Assembly: GCA_015478765.1 (NCBI GenBank)
Contig: JADMKR010000026.1
Span: 1 to 7,669 of the forward strand
Reading direction: 5' to 3'
DNA from: Flavobacterium sp.
GTDB taxonomy: Bacteria; Bacteroidota; Bacteroidia; Flavobacteriales; Flavobacteriaceae
DNA: 7,669 nt
A program made the position numbers and the translations under genes. How positions within the stretch are numbered: position 1 is the first letter of the stretch; each line of letters begins with the position of its first letter. Shown one piece after another: positions 1 through 6,083 of the stretch. The notes beneath the pieces were generated by a model. It searched no databases. It was not told where the DNA came from and saw only the letters and a list, made by a program, of their open reading frames with translations.

Positions 1-552
1 GGCGCCCTGATATTTAGGGTCCCGCAAAATCGCGGCTTTGTAATTTTCACGTAAATCCGATTTTCCGACAGTTTCGTTCAATTCGTTAATCAAAGTCAGC
101 GCTTTGTCAAACTGCAGCGTATTCATATACAAAGATGTCAAATCTTCTTTGTAATCTTTTTTAAAGGGAATCAGCTTTTGAACGATTACAATCGCCTGAT
201 CAAAATCGCGTGTTTCGTAACATACATCGTACATTCCAACCAGAAACCACATATTTGACGGGTCGAGTTGCGAAGCGCGCTCAAAAGAATCGTACGCTTT
301 TTTATAGTCGCGTTGCGCAAGGTAATTTTTGCCGAGTTCGAAATGTACTGTGGCATTGTTCGGTTCAAGTTTCAGGCATTTTTCAAGGGCCGTAATCGCT
401 TTGTCATAATTCTCGATACCTTTCTGCTTCAATGATTCATAGAAAGCTTCCTGAAAGTCGTCGGATGCCAAAGCGATATCATCGGGTTCCGCCTGCGCGG
501 ATCCTGAGGATATACTTAAAATCAAAGTAAGCAGTACGAATACCTTTTTCAT
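1..552 (-). CDS. Secreted tetratricopeptide-repeat protein, N-terminal part (3' end outside the window)
   Basis: An open frame starts at ATG (552-550) and stays open for 184 codons to base 1, so the C-terminus is missing. The first ~21 residues are a Sec signal peptide: MKK, a hydrophobic core VFVLLTLILSI, then a plausible signal peptidase I site after SAQA. About four helix-turn-helix TPR-like units follow, near residues 32-65, 66-99, 100-134 and 135-168. Typical TPR spacing is visible, for example A/Y-x-F/L-E-x-A-x-x-L-D-P-x-N at the ends of units 1 and 2 (LKLEPNN and SQLDPSN). The protein is expected in the periplasm or at the envelope as a protein-protein scaffold. Its partner cannot be named from the sequence. 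It begins 6 bp after the nucleotidyltransferase stop, so it is almost certainly cotranscribed with it. In flavobacteria I recall a TPR gene in this position followed by a DUF4292 gene and a murein-hydrolase activator, which would suggest an envelope role; those genes are not in view. Confidence is high for the TPR and signal-peptide call and low for any specific function. Confidence 0.88.
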   Translation of the reverse strand, partial: MKKVFVLLTLILSISSGSAQAEPDDIALASDDFQEAFYESLKQKGIENYDKAITALEKCLKLEPNNATVHFELGKNYLAQRDYKKAYDSFERASQLDPSNMWFLVGMYDVCYETRDFDQAIVIVQKLIPFKKDYKEDLTSLYMNTLQFDKALTLINELNETVGKSDLRENYKAAILRDPKYQGA

Positions 553-558
553 AATTTT

Positions 559-1569
559 TTATTCAAGCACCGAATAATCACCAATACTGATACTGGTGAA
601 CTTTCCATCAAATGTTGCATGACTGCCGATCATGGCGTTGTCCAGGGCAGCGTTGCGAATGGTCGAATTTGTCTGCACCAAACTATTTCGGATAGTACTG
701 TTTTCAACCGTACATCCATCGCCGAGGGAAACATTAGGCCCTATCGTACTATTTCGCAATATTACTCCAGAACCAATATAACACGGCTCGACAATCGTGG
801 AACCTTCGTTTCTAATATCGGATGCAACCAGTGCTACGCCATCGGCCAACAGAAAATTCAACATTCGGGAATTTGTTTCGACGGTCACGTTTTTGTTTCC
901 GCAGTCCATCCATTCTTCGACCTTACCGGGAACAAACTTCAAACCTTTGGATTTCATGTTTTCAAGGCCGTCGGTTAGTTGATATTCGCCACCTTTGACG
1001 ATATCATTATCCAGCAAATACTGTAATTCCGCGCGCAATGTTTCACCGGATTTGAAATAATAAATTCCGATGATGGCCAGGTCAGAAACAAACTCAGCCG
1101 GTTTCTCAACGAAATCGACAATTTGGTTATTTTCATCTAACTGTACTACTCCAAACGCGGATGGATCGTCGACTTGCTTAACCCAGATCACACTGTCTGC
1201 TGAAGTATCTAACGTAAAGTCGGCGCGAAATAGTGTATCGGCATAAGCAACCACAATTGGCCCCTGCATTGAATCCTTTGCACACATAATCGCATGGGCT
1301 GTTCCCAATGCTTCGTTCTGATAGTATATTTTTCCTTTAGAGCCGAGTTTTTCGGCTATGGCAATAAGATCTTTCTCAACCTGCAAACCAAAATCCTTGT
1401 GAATAATAAATGCAATTTCGTCAATGTCCTGATTTATGACGGCGGCAATGTCCTCAACCAATCGGTGCACAATCGGTTTTCCTGCAATTGGTATAAGAGG
1501 TTTGGGAACAGTAAGCGTGTGTGGGCGTAATCTTGAGCCGCGACCGGCCATTGGAACTATTATTTTCAT
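559..1569 (-). CDS. Sugar-1-phosphate nucleotidyltransferase with C-terminal left-handed beta-helix (RmlA/GlmU-like fold)
   Basis: A 336-residue cytoplasmic enzyme, predicted to join an NTP to a sugar 1-phosphate, giving a nucleotide-activated sugar and pyrophosphate. The N-terminal Rossmann-like domain (~1-235) has the family signature at residues 8-16 (AGRGSRLRP) and PKPLIPIAGKP at 22-32, where K23 is the usual phosphate-binding lysine. The probable Mg-binding D111 lies in VVAYADTLF. Other family motifs are VDFVEKP (151-157), GGEYQLTD (193-200) and W220-MDCG. From ~245 onward, isoleucine/valine-spaced hexapeptide turns (for example CYIGSGVILRNSTIGPNVSLGDG) form a left-handed beta-helix of the sort that gives trimers or an acyltransferase-like domain. 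Sugar and nucleotide specificity cannot be read off: glucose-1-phosphate thymidylyl-, uridylyl- or mannose-1-phosphate guanylyl-type activity are all possible. It sits downstream of dut (160-bp spacer) and 6 bp upstream of the TPR gene. The flippase two genes upstream suggests precursor supply for a surface glycan, which is inference. Confidence 0.92.
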   Translation of the reverse strand: MKIIVPMAGRGSRLRPHTLTVPKPLIPIAGKPIVHRLVEDIAAVINQDIDEIAFIIHKDFGLQVEKDLIAIAEKLGSKGKIYYQNEALGTAHAIMCAKDSMQGPIVVAYADTLFRADFTLDTSADSVIWVKQVDDPSAFGVVQLDENNQIVDFVEKPAEFVSDLAIIGIYYFKSGETLRAELQYLLDNDIVKGGEYQLTDGLENMKSKGLKFVPGKVEEWMDCGNKNVTVETNSRMLNFLLADGVALVASDIRNEGSTIVEPCYIGSGVILRNSTIGPNVSLGDGCTVENSTIRNSLVQTNSTIRNAALDNAMIGSHATFDGKFTSISIGDYSVLE

Positions 1570-1575
1570 GTAAAA

Positions 1576-1620
1576 TCTGGAAATTCGGGAATTTGCAAAT
1601 TGAGAAAGTCTAAAGTCTGA
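1576..1620. repeat. Degenerate AT-rich intergenic repeat upstream of the nucleotidyltransferase
   Basis: This block lies just upstream of the nucleotidyltransferase start. It contains a perfect 12-bp palindrome, AATTTGCAAATT (1590-1601), and an overlapping inverted pair AAATTC/GAATTT (1581-1586 and 1589-1594). It also contains a perfect tandem duplication of AAAGTCT (1605-1611 and 1612-1618). The phrasing of short A/T tracts separated by G or GG resembles the atpA-atpG spacer. It also resembles intergenic repeat debris I recall from Bacteroidota genomes. Its function is unknown, and it may be only mutational debris. Confidence 0.5.
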
Positions 1621-1692
1621 TTAGTACTTCCGCATCCACTTAACCCCGTTCATATTAATAACTATTAACTTTTTTTACGGAACGCCTTCCGG

Positions 1693-1720
1693 CTTAATTT
1701 TCGAATTCTCGAATTTTAAG
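1693..1720. repeat. Short imperfect inverted repeat just downstream of dut
   Basis: Running from CTTAATTTTCGA to TCGAATTTTAAG on the plus strand, the two arms pair over 12 positions with two mismatches. The segment also reads as two direct copies of TCGAATT. It begins 10 bp past the dut stop codon. On the minus strand no U-rich tract follows, so it does not look like a standard intrinsic terminator. It may be a repeat fragment like the one at 1576-1620. Confidence 0.35.
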
Positions 1721-1729
1721 ATACTTTAA

Positions 1730-2164
1730 TTATTTTACTCCCGTGCTACCGAACCCGCCGGCACCGCGTGCGGTATCCGACAATTCCTCAACCTGTTGCC
1801 ATTGGGCGCGTTCATGTTTGGCGACGATTATTTGTGCGATGCGTTCGCCGTTTTCAACCACGAAAGTTTCATTGGATAAATTTACTAAAATCACACCGAT
1901 TTCCCCGCGATAATCGGCGTCGATTGTGCCAGGCGAATTTAAGACTGTAATACCTTTTTTGGCTGCCAATCCACTTCGTGGCCGCACCTGCGCTTCATAG
2001 CCGATTGGCAGTTCAATGAAAAGTCCGGTTTTGATGATTGCCCGGCCAAGAGGCTCTAACGTTATTGGTTCTGAAATATTGGCGCGAATGTCCATTCCTG
2101 CCGATGCAATGGTTTCGTAATTTGGCAACGAATGACCTGAATTATTTATGATTTTTACTGTCAT
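1730..2164 (-). CDS. dut: Deoxyuridine 5'-triphosphate nucleotidohydrolase (dUTPase)
   Basis: This enzyme hydrolyses dUTP to dUMP and pyrophosphate, keeping uracil out of DNA and supplying dUMP for thymidylate synthesis. It is a cytoplasmic homotrimer. At 144 residues it has the normal length, and all five trimeric-dUTPase motifs are present in order. Motif 1 is SAGMDIRA (21-28). Motif 2 is PRSGLA (62-67). Motif 3 is GTIDADYRGEI (79-89), in which D82 matches the catalytic-water aspartate of the family. Motif 4 is GERIAQI (106-112). Motif 5 is the phosphate-closing arm RGAGGFGSTG (133-142), whose F138 stacks over uracil. The ATG at 2164 lies 6 bp after the flippase stop (TAA AACCGT ATG), so the two genes are translationally adjacent and surely share a transcript. 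A DNA-metabolism gene inside a glycan operon has no evident functional link. It is probably conserved gene order only. Confidence 0.98.
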   Translation of the reverse strand: MTVKIINNSGHSLPNYETIASAGMDIRANISEPITLEPLGRAIIKTGLFIELPIGYEAQVRPRSGLAAKKGITVLNSPGTIDADYRGEIGVILVNLSNETFVVENGERIAQIIVAKHERAQWQQVEELSDTARGAGGFGSTGVK

Positions 2165-2170
2165 ACGGTT

Positions 2171-3640
2171 TTATGTGTTTGTTTTTCTGGTTAGGATTTT
2201 ATCGATTACCTGACGTTCGTTACTATAAATAAAGGCGACAAAACTGAGCAGCAACGGGATTCCAACGAAATAATTGCCTCTGAAAAAGTAAAATGAAATT
2301 ATAGAAAACACAATCGACAGACCTAAATATGCCGAAATTTTTCCGATCTCATACGGAATTGGGTAATGTTTGTTGCCAAGATACCACGAAACCAACATCA
2401 TACTTCCATAGGCAGCGATGGTTGCAATAGCCGAGCCATAATAGCTGTAATGGGGAATAAGGATAAAGTTCAGCGCTAATGTAATCACTGCGCCCATTAT
2501 CGAAATATAAGCGCCAATATGGGTTTTATCGATCAATTTGTACCAAACCGATAAGTTGGTGTAAATCCCCAGGAAGAAGTTGGCCAGCACGATCAGCGGT
2601 ACAATCTTCATCGCTTCCCAATAGGCCGGATCGCGAAGTAGAAGTACTTTTAATAAATCGGCGAACACTATGACAGCTAGCTGAATCAGCGAACCGAACA
2701 CAATAAAATACTTGGTGACGGTGGCGTAGGTTTGGGTGGCATTTTTATTATGCGAATAGCTAAAGAAGAATGGTTCGATTCCCAGGGTATACGCTGTCCG
2801 GAACAAGATCATAAACAACCCCAATTTGTAACAGGCGGAATAAACTCCCACTTCGGATTTGGCAATGTCGGCCGGCAACAGCCATTCAAGCAGGATTTTG
2901 TCGAACTGTTCATTGATGGCGAAAGCAATGCCCGATATCAGAATAGGCAAGCCGTAACGCATCATTTTTTTCCATAAAGCAAAATCGAAATTCCAGTTGA
3001 AACGGATATAATTACCCGATAATACTACGAATGTGAGGAAGCTGGAGACAAGCAAGGAAAGGAAAATATATCCGATCTCGAAGTTTTCAATATAGAAAAA
3101 ACTAAAGATTCCGGTCGAATCTGCACTGGCCAAACGCGGTAAAAACACGAGGAGAAATATATTCAATCCTATATTGACCAGCACGTTGCCGGTTTTGATG
3201 ACGGCGTAGTGACCGGGCTTTCTGTTGACACGTAGTTTGGCAAACGGGATTATTACCAGCGCATCGAGCACTAATATCCAGATGGCAAATGTTATATATT
3301 GAACGTCGATGCCAATGAAGCCGGCAACAGCATTTCGAAAGAGCAGCGCGCCGCCCAGGAAAAGCAAAGCGCTCCAAAAGATCGAAACCGTTGACGTTTC
3401 GGTTACCACCTCTTTATTTTCCTCGCGACTGTAGAACCGAAAAAAAGAGGTTTCCATGCCGTATGCTAGAACGACATTAAAAAAAATCATGTAGGCGAAT
3501 ATGATGGAAACTTCCCCGTACTCGGCTTCAGGAAGAATTTGGGTATAAAACGGCGTCAAAAAGAATGTGAGCATCCGCGGTAAAACAGTGGCAAAACCAT
3601 AGATCGCGGTCTGTCTGAACAAGCTTTTGTATAATCCCAA
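2171..3640 (-). CDS. Polysaccharide / lipid-linked oligosaccharide flippase (Wzx-like, PST family, MOP superfamily)
   Basis: A 489-residue, very hydrophobic inner-membrane protein with about 12-14 membrane helices spread over nearly its whole length. The predicted role is to flip undecaprenyl-linked sugar units from the cytoplasmic to the periplasmic face for O-antigen, capsule or other surface glycan. Support is the N-terminal opening LFRQTAIYGFATVLPRML (7-24), typical of this family, the charged loop FRFYSREENKE (67-77), and NFILIPHYSYYGSAIATIAAY (391-411), which matches the conserved late helix region. The start is TTG at 3640-3638. Reading upstream in frame there is only ACT, TTC, TTT, AAG and then a TAA stop (3655-3653), and the next possible start would cut into the conserved N-terminus. 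The weak start and lack of a Shine-Dalgarno suggest modest translation. It is the first gene of a run with dut 6 bp downstream. The substrate cannot be inferred. Confidence 0.93.
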   Translation of the reverse strand: MGLYKSLFRQTAIYGFATVLPRMLTFFLTPFYTQILPEAEYGEVSIIFAYMIFFNVVLAYGMETSFFRFYSREENKEVVTETSTVSIFWSALLFLGGALLFRNAVAGFIGIDVQYITFAIWILVLDALVIIPFAKLRVNRKPGHYAVIKTGNVLVNIGLNIFLLVFLPRLASADSTGIFSFFYIENFEIGYIFLSLLVSSFLTFVVLSGNYIRFNWNFDFALWKKMMRYGLPILISGIAFAINEQFDKILLEWLLPADIAKSEVGVYSACYKLGLFMILFRTAYTLGIEPFFFSYSHNKNATQTYATVTKYFIVFGSLIQLAVIVFADLLKVLLLRDPAYWEAMKIVPLIVLANFFLGIYTNLSVWYKLIDKTHIGAYISIMGAVITLALNFILIPHYSYYGSAIATIAAYGSMMLVSWYLGNKHYPIPYEIGKISAYLGLSIVFSIISFYFFRGNYFVGIPLLLSFVAFIYSNERQVIDKILTRKTNT

Positions 3641-3698
3641 AGTGAAAAACTTTTAACGACAAAAATAGCCATTTCTTCGGGATGTCAATGGCAATTTA

Positions 3699-3706
3699 CA
3701 AATATA
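3699..3706 (-). promoter_or_regulatory. Candidate Bacteroidota -7 element upstream of the flippase
   Basis: On the minus strand this reads TATATTTG, an exact match to the Bacteroidota primary-sigma -7 consensus TAnnTTTG. It would place the transcript start near 3692, leaving a leader of about 50 nt before the TTG start. No TTG -33 element is found at the expected 17-23 bp spacing, since the nearest is about 33 bp away. That makes this half of a promoter only. In AT-rich DNA an 8-mer like this can occur by chance. Confidence 0.35.
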
Positions 3707-3791
3707 ACTTGCTATAAACTGAGGAATTATAGCGCTTAACAAGAATGTTTTAAAGCAAATATTAAAACAGAAAGAGAACCACAACAAAACA

Positions 3792-3812
3792 GGTCAATAG
3801 TAATAATTGACC
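3792..3812 (-). terminator. Candidate intrinsic terminator after the 71-residue gene
   Basis: A perfect 7-bp stem GGTCAAT/ATTGACC encloses a 7-nt loop. On the minus strand a T-rich run, TGTTTTGTTG, follows the stem and an A-rich run precedes it, so it could stop transcription in either direction. It sits about 30 bp past the stop of the small gene at 3843-4058 and before the flippase promoter region, where a transcript end would be expected. The stem is short with only three G-C pairs, and the U-tract is interrupted, so efficiency is doubtful. Confidence 0.45.
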
Positions 3813-3842
3813 CCTTTTTCCCTTTAATTACGAACGGATGTT

Positions 3843-4058
3843 TTATTTTTTACCAAACAAGCCACCGATCATTCCACCGATATCACCCAGCGGACTATCT
3901 TTTCCGGAGCCGTCGCTATCAATAAAACTTTCCAAATGATCGCCAATTCCCGCCGGTAGCTTGTCTTTTAAAAATCCCAACACGGTTACTACCGCCGTTC
4001 GCGCAGCCGATTCGGACATTCCTGTTCTGTCAGCTACCATTTTTACTATCTCGTCCAT
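3843..4058 (-). CDS. Small acidic conserved-type protein with helical N-terminus and glycine-rich tail, function unknown
   Basis: A 71-residue protein with no signal peptide. Residues ~1-35 look like two amphipathic helices, MDEIVKMVADRTGMSESAARTAV followed by VTVLGFLKDKLP. The middle is acidic (DHLESFIDSDGSGKD), and the tail is GDIGGMIGGLFGKK. I recall this pattern of helix pair, FLKxKLP and a G-rich end with LFGKK from small uncharacterised proteins in Bacteroidota and other phyla, loosely resembling the DUF2267/DUF2780 type. I cannot confirm a family assignment. The ATG at 4058 is the clear start. The gene lies 43 bp downstream of the membrane-protein gene on the same strand with no promoter motif between, so the two are probably cotranscribed. 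A hairpin follows at 3812-3792. No enzymatic or binding residues stand out, and the role is unknown. Confidence 0.75.
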   Translation of the reverse strand: MDEIVKMVADRTGMSESAARTAVVTVLGFLKDKLPAGIGDHLESFIDSDGSGKDSPLGDIGGMIGGLFGKK

Positions 4059-4101
4059 AATACATCTATTTTTAAAGTTTCGTACGCCAATTTATTTTTG
4101 C

Positions 4102-4893
4102 TTATTCACCTGAATTCAACTCGGGTCCTGACGGAGAAATCTCCTCGGCTGCCTTGCCGTAATCGGCCTCATTCAATCCTTTTTCCTGAATGATTTTATT
4201 TTCGCATCTACTGCAAAGATTTGAAATATTCTTAAGTTCGCGGGCCTGTGCTACAGTTCCTTCAAATACTTCGCTTGTCTTAGCAGAGGTAATGTACGAA
4301 CAGTCATTTTCCAAATGATAGACGGTTCCAGATTTAGTCCAGTAGACAAAGTCGCGGCCGTCATTTAGCCATTCCACCCGATCCGTTTGCTCAGCATATT
4401 GTTCTACCGATGGCGGGTTGAAATCTACCCCTGTAACTCCGGCAATCAGTAATGCCACACCGGCAATACTCCCCAAAATTGCCTTTTGTTTTCCGTCAAT
4501 TTTTTTACTGGTTAGAATGAAGATAATCAATGGGAGAAACGCTATTACGCTTACGACGAGGCCAAGCTGGCTTTGCATGAAGAACATGAATTTATTCTTT
4601 TCGGAAGCAGGATCAAGCCGGTTGGACTTTTTCCACAATTGCGATCCGATTACGACCAACACTAAATCAATTACGATCAATCCAATTACCCATGGCATAT
4701 TAATGGGTGGTTTCAACACCATTGAGATGGCAACTACTTGGGCGGCAATTGCAAGCGCCCATAAAATTCCGGCAATTATTCTGAGTTGTAGAGCTTTGCC
4801 TTTACTTTCGGCTGTTGCAGTAAAAGTGCCGGCCGGCCGTTGTGTCTGACTTGCGTCGCCTTCAACTCTGGTAATCTTTCTGTGTTCGCTCAT
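4102..4893 (-). CDS. Four-helix membrane protein with C-terminal His/Cys metal-binding-like motif, function unknown
   Basis: A 263-residue protein. A polar N-terminal tail (~1-35) with no signal peptide precedes four hydrophobic segments at about 37-60, 65-87, 102-127 and 137-157. A soluble C-terminal part follows. Within it, WTKSGTVYHLENDCSYI (185-201) and LCSRC (226-230) give the pattern Y-H193-x4-C198 ... C227-x2-C230. This is four well-placed candidate zinc ligands, with the linking GTVAQA (212-217) matching a recurrent but uncharacterised tail motif in which YHxxxC is followed by a G-T-x-x-x-A segment and CxxC. An even number of helices would put both ends on the same side, probably the cytoplasm, though topology is inferred. 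The ATG at 4893 is the natural start. The gene has its own candidate promoter at 4973-4999 and is followed 43 bp later by the 71-residue gene. A sensor, membrane anchor or redox/zinc role is possible. None can be chosen from sequence alone. Confidence 0.85.
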   Translation of the reverse strand: MSEHRKITRVEGDASQTQRPAGTFTATAESKGKALQLRIIAGILWALAIAAQVVAISMVLKPPINMPWVIGLIVIDLVLVVIGSQLWKKSNRLDPASEKNKFMFFMQSQLGLVVSVIAFLPLIIFILTSKKIDGKQKAILGSIAGVALLIAGVTGVDFNPPSVEQYAEQTDRVEWLNDGRDFVYWTKSGTVYHLENDCSYITSAKTSEVFEGTVAQARELKNISNLCSRCENKIIQEKGLNEADYGKAAEEISPSGPELNSGE

Positions 4894-4972
4894 ACGTTAT
4901 AAGTTTAATTAATACCAATGTAAATTTCCGAAATCGAGGTCTTGATACGAATATCTGTTAAGTATAAAGTAT

Positions 4973-4999
4973 CAAATATACCGACATTGCCGATAACAA
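4973..4999 (-). promoter_or_regulatory. Candidate Bacteroidota promoter for the membrane-protein gene
   Basis: On the minus strand a TTG (4999-4997) is followed after 16 bp by TATATTTG (4980-4973). This closely fits the Bacteroidota layout of a TTG at -33 and TAnnTTTG at -7, although the spacer is a base shorter than the usual 17-23. Transcription would start near 4967, giving a leader of about 74 nt before the ATG at 4893. It lies downstream of the ATP synthase terminator, where a new promoter is required. The same TATATTTG octamer recurs upstream of the flippase. Confidence 0.55.
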
Positions 5000-5088
5000 T
5001 TTCATGCTTCAGCTGTTTTTTGTTAAAAACATGAAAAACACTTGGTAATATTCTTAAGAAAACACTGAAATATATGACTAGTGCGCAT

Positions 5089-5119
5089 AAAAAAACCGCC
5101 GAATAATTAAACGGCGGTT
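5089..5119 (-). terminator. Strong rho-independent terminator of the atpA-atpG operon
   Basis: On the minus strand a perfect 8-bp stem AACCGCCG/CGGCGGTT (5119-5112 with 5101-5094) has a 10-nt AT-rich loop. Its 3' arm runs straight into an uninterrupted run of T (5095-5089). It lies 22 bp past the atpG stop. This is a textbook intrinsic terminator and separates the ATP synthase genes from everything downstream. Confidence 0.92.
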
Positions 5120-5141
5120 CTTAAGATAAAAAAGTATTTTG

Positions 5142-6005
5142 TTAACTCTTTAACGCTTCAGCGCCACCAACAATCTCGAGGATTTCGTTGGTAATAGCGG
5201 CTTGCCGCGCTTTGTTGTATGTCAACTTTAACTGATCACGGAGTTCGGTTGCGTTATCGGTAGCCTTGTGCATAGCCGTCATACGGGCTCCGTGTTCGGA
5301 GGCAAATGAATCGCGAATAGCCTTATATAGCTGTGTTTTCAGCATTTTGGGAATCAACGTCATGATGATATCTTCCTTCTTTGGTTCGAAAATATAATCA
5401 ACCGAATTTGCAGTCGTATCGGAACTTGCCGGGGCAAGCGGTAAGAACTGCTCCGCTCTGACGATTTGGGTGGCCGCGTTCTTGAATTGGTTATAGACCA
5501 CTACGATCTTATCGTACTTTCCATCGAGGAACATTTGTGTAATCTCGTCGGCAATGGTCGATACGTTTTCAAAATTCAATTTGTCGAAAACGTCATTATT
5601 GTTGGCTACTACCTGATAATTCTTCCGGATTAAATCGTTCCCTTTTTTACCTACAGTATAAAAAGTCACGTTTTTTCCGGCATATTCATTGGTGGCCAAT
5701 CTGCGGCTTTCCTTGACAATATTGGTATTGAAGGCACCACTTAGTCCGCGATTGGACGTAATTGCGACAATCAGGACGTTTTGTACGGCACGCTGTGTTG
5801 TAAACTCACCGCCGATATCGCCATCAAGAGATGCGGAAAGATTTTGTAATAGCTCAGTAAGTTTTTCTGAGTAGGGCCGCATCGCTGTAATAGCGTCCTG
5901 CGCTTTTTTCAGCTTTGCAGCAGATACCATTTTCATCGCCGATGTGATTTGCATCGTCGACGATACCGAGGTTATCCTGTTACGTATTTCCTTTAAATTA
6001 GCCAT
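5142..6005 (-). CDS. atpG: F1F0 ATP synthase subunit gamma
   Basis: The gamma subunit is the rotating central stalk of F1. Its N- and C-terminal helices form a coiled coil inside the alpha3beta3 ring and couple proton flow through the membrane ring to ATP synthesis on the cytoplasmic face. The 287 residues match the usual length. The N-terminal helix has the family hallmark LKEIRNRITSVSSTMQITSAMKMV (4-27). The C-terminal helix has the signature RMTAMHKATDNA, then LTYNKARQAAITNEILEIVGGAEAL. The start ATG at 6005 encodes MANLKEIRNR, as in bacterial homologues. The gene follows atpA after a 78-bp spacer that contains a large inverted repeat, and it ends 22 bp before a strong terminator. It is therefore the last gene of this ATP synthase operon, and atpD/atpC must be encoded elsewhere. 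Confidence 0.99.
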   Translation of the reverse strand: MANLKEIRNRITSVSSTMQITSAMKMVSAAKLKKAQDAITAMRPYSEKLTELLQNLSASLDGDIGGEFTTQRAVQNVLIVAITSNRGLSGAFNTNIVKESRRLATNEYAGKNVTFYTVGKKGNDLIRKNYQVVANNNDVFDKLNFENVSTIADEITQMFLDGKYDKIVVVYNQFKNAATQIVRAEQFLPLAPASSDTTANSVDYIFEPKKEDIIMTLIPKMLKTQLYKAIRDSFASEHGARMTAMHKATDNATELRDQLKLTYNKARQAAITNEILEIVGGAEALKS

Positions 6006-6010
6006 TTTTC

Positions 6011-6074
6011 AATTTGGAAATGTGACAATATGAAAATTTGAAAATGCATTAGCACATCTTCAAATTTCCAAATT
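6011..6074. repeat. AT-rich inverted-repeat element in the atpA-atpG spacer
   Basis: Nearly the whole 78-bp spacer is built from repeated A/T phrases. The outer arms AATTTGGAAA (6011-6020) and TTTCCAAATT (6065-6074) are perfect 10-bp inverted repeats. The inner arms, 6031-6046 and 6055-6070, pair over 16 positions in the mRNA (14 Watson-Crick and 2 G-U) around an 8-nt loop (6047-6054). Inner and outer pairings share bases 6065-6070, so they are alternative folds rather than one nested stem. The phrasing resembles dispersed intergenic repeats I recall from Bacteroidota genomes. A post-transcriptional role between the alpha and gamma cistrons is possible but unproven. Confidence 0.75.
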
Positions 6075-6083
6075 ATCAAATTA

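Noticed and set aside
619..978. Plus-strand open frame of 119 codons opposite the nucleotidyltransferase beta-helix
   Set aside because: This is an antisense shadow. The repeated S/T/N pattern comes from the hexapeptide-repeat codons of the true gene.
1679..1692. CGGAA/TTCCG hairpin after dut as a terminator
   Set aside because: The stem has only 5 bp, and on the transcribed (minus) strand it is followed by A rather than U. It does not fit an intrinsic terminator for dut.
3102..3377. Minus-strand open frame of 91 codons inside the flippase in another frame
   Set aside because: It overlaps a well-supported membrane protein in a different frame. Its Arg/Cys-rich composition is typical of out-of-frame translation.
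4418..4849. Plus-strand open frame of 143 codons opposite the membrane-protein gene
   Set aside because: Its hydrophobic patches are the complement of the membrane-helix codons on the other strand. No independent coding evidence is present.
5014..5031. TGTTTTT/AAAAACA inverted repeat with a 4-nt loop in the gap after the ATP synthase terminator
   Set aside because: It is low-complexity A/T sequence with only one G-C pair at each end and no U-tract context. It is readily expected by chance.
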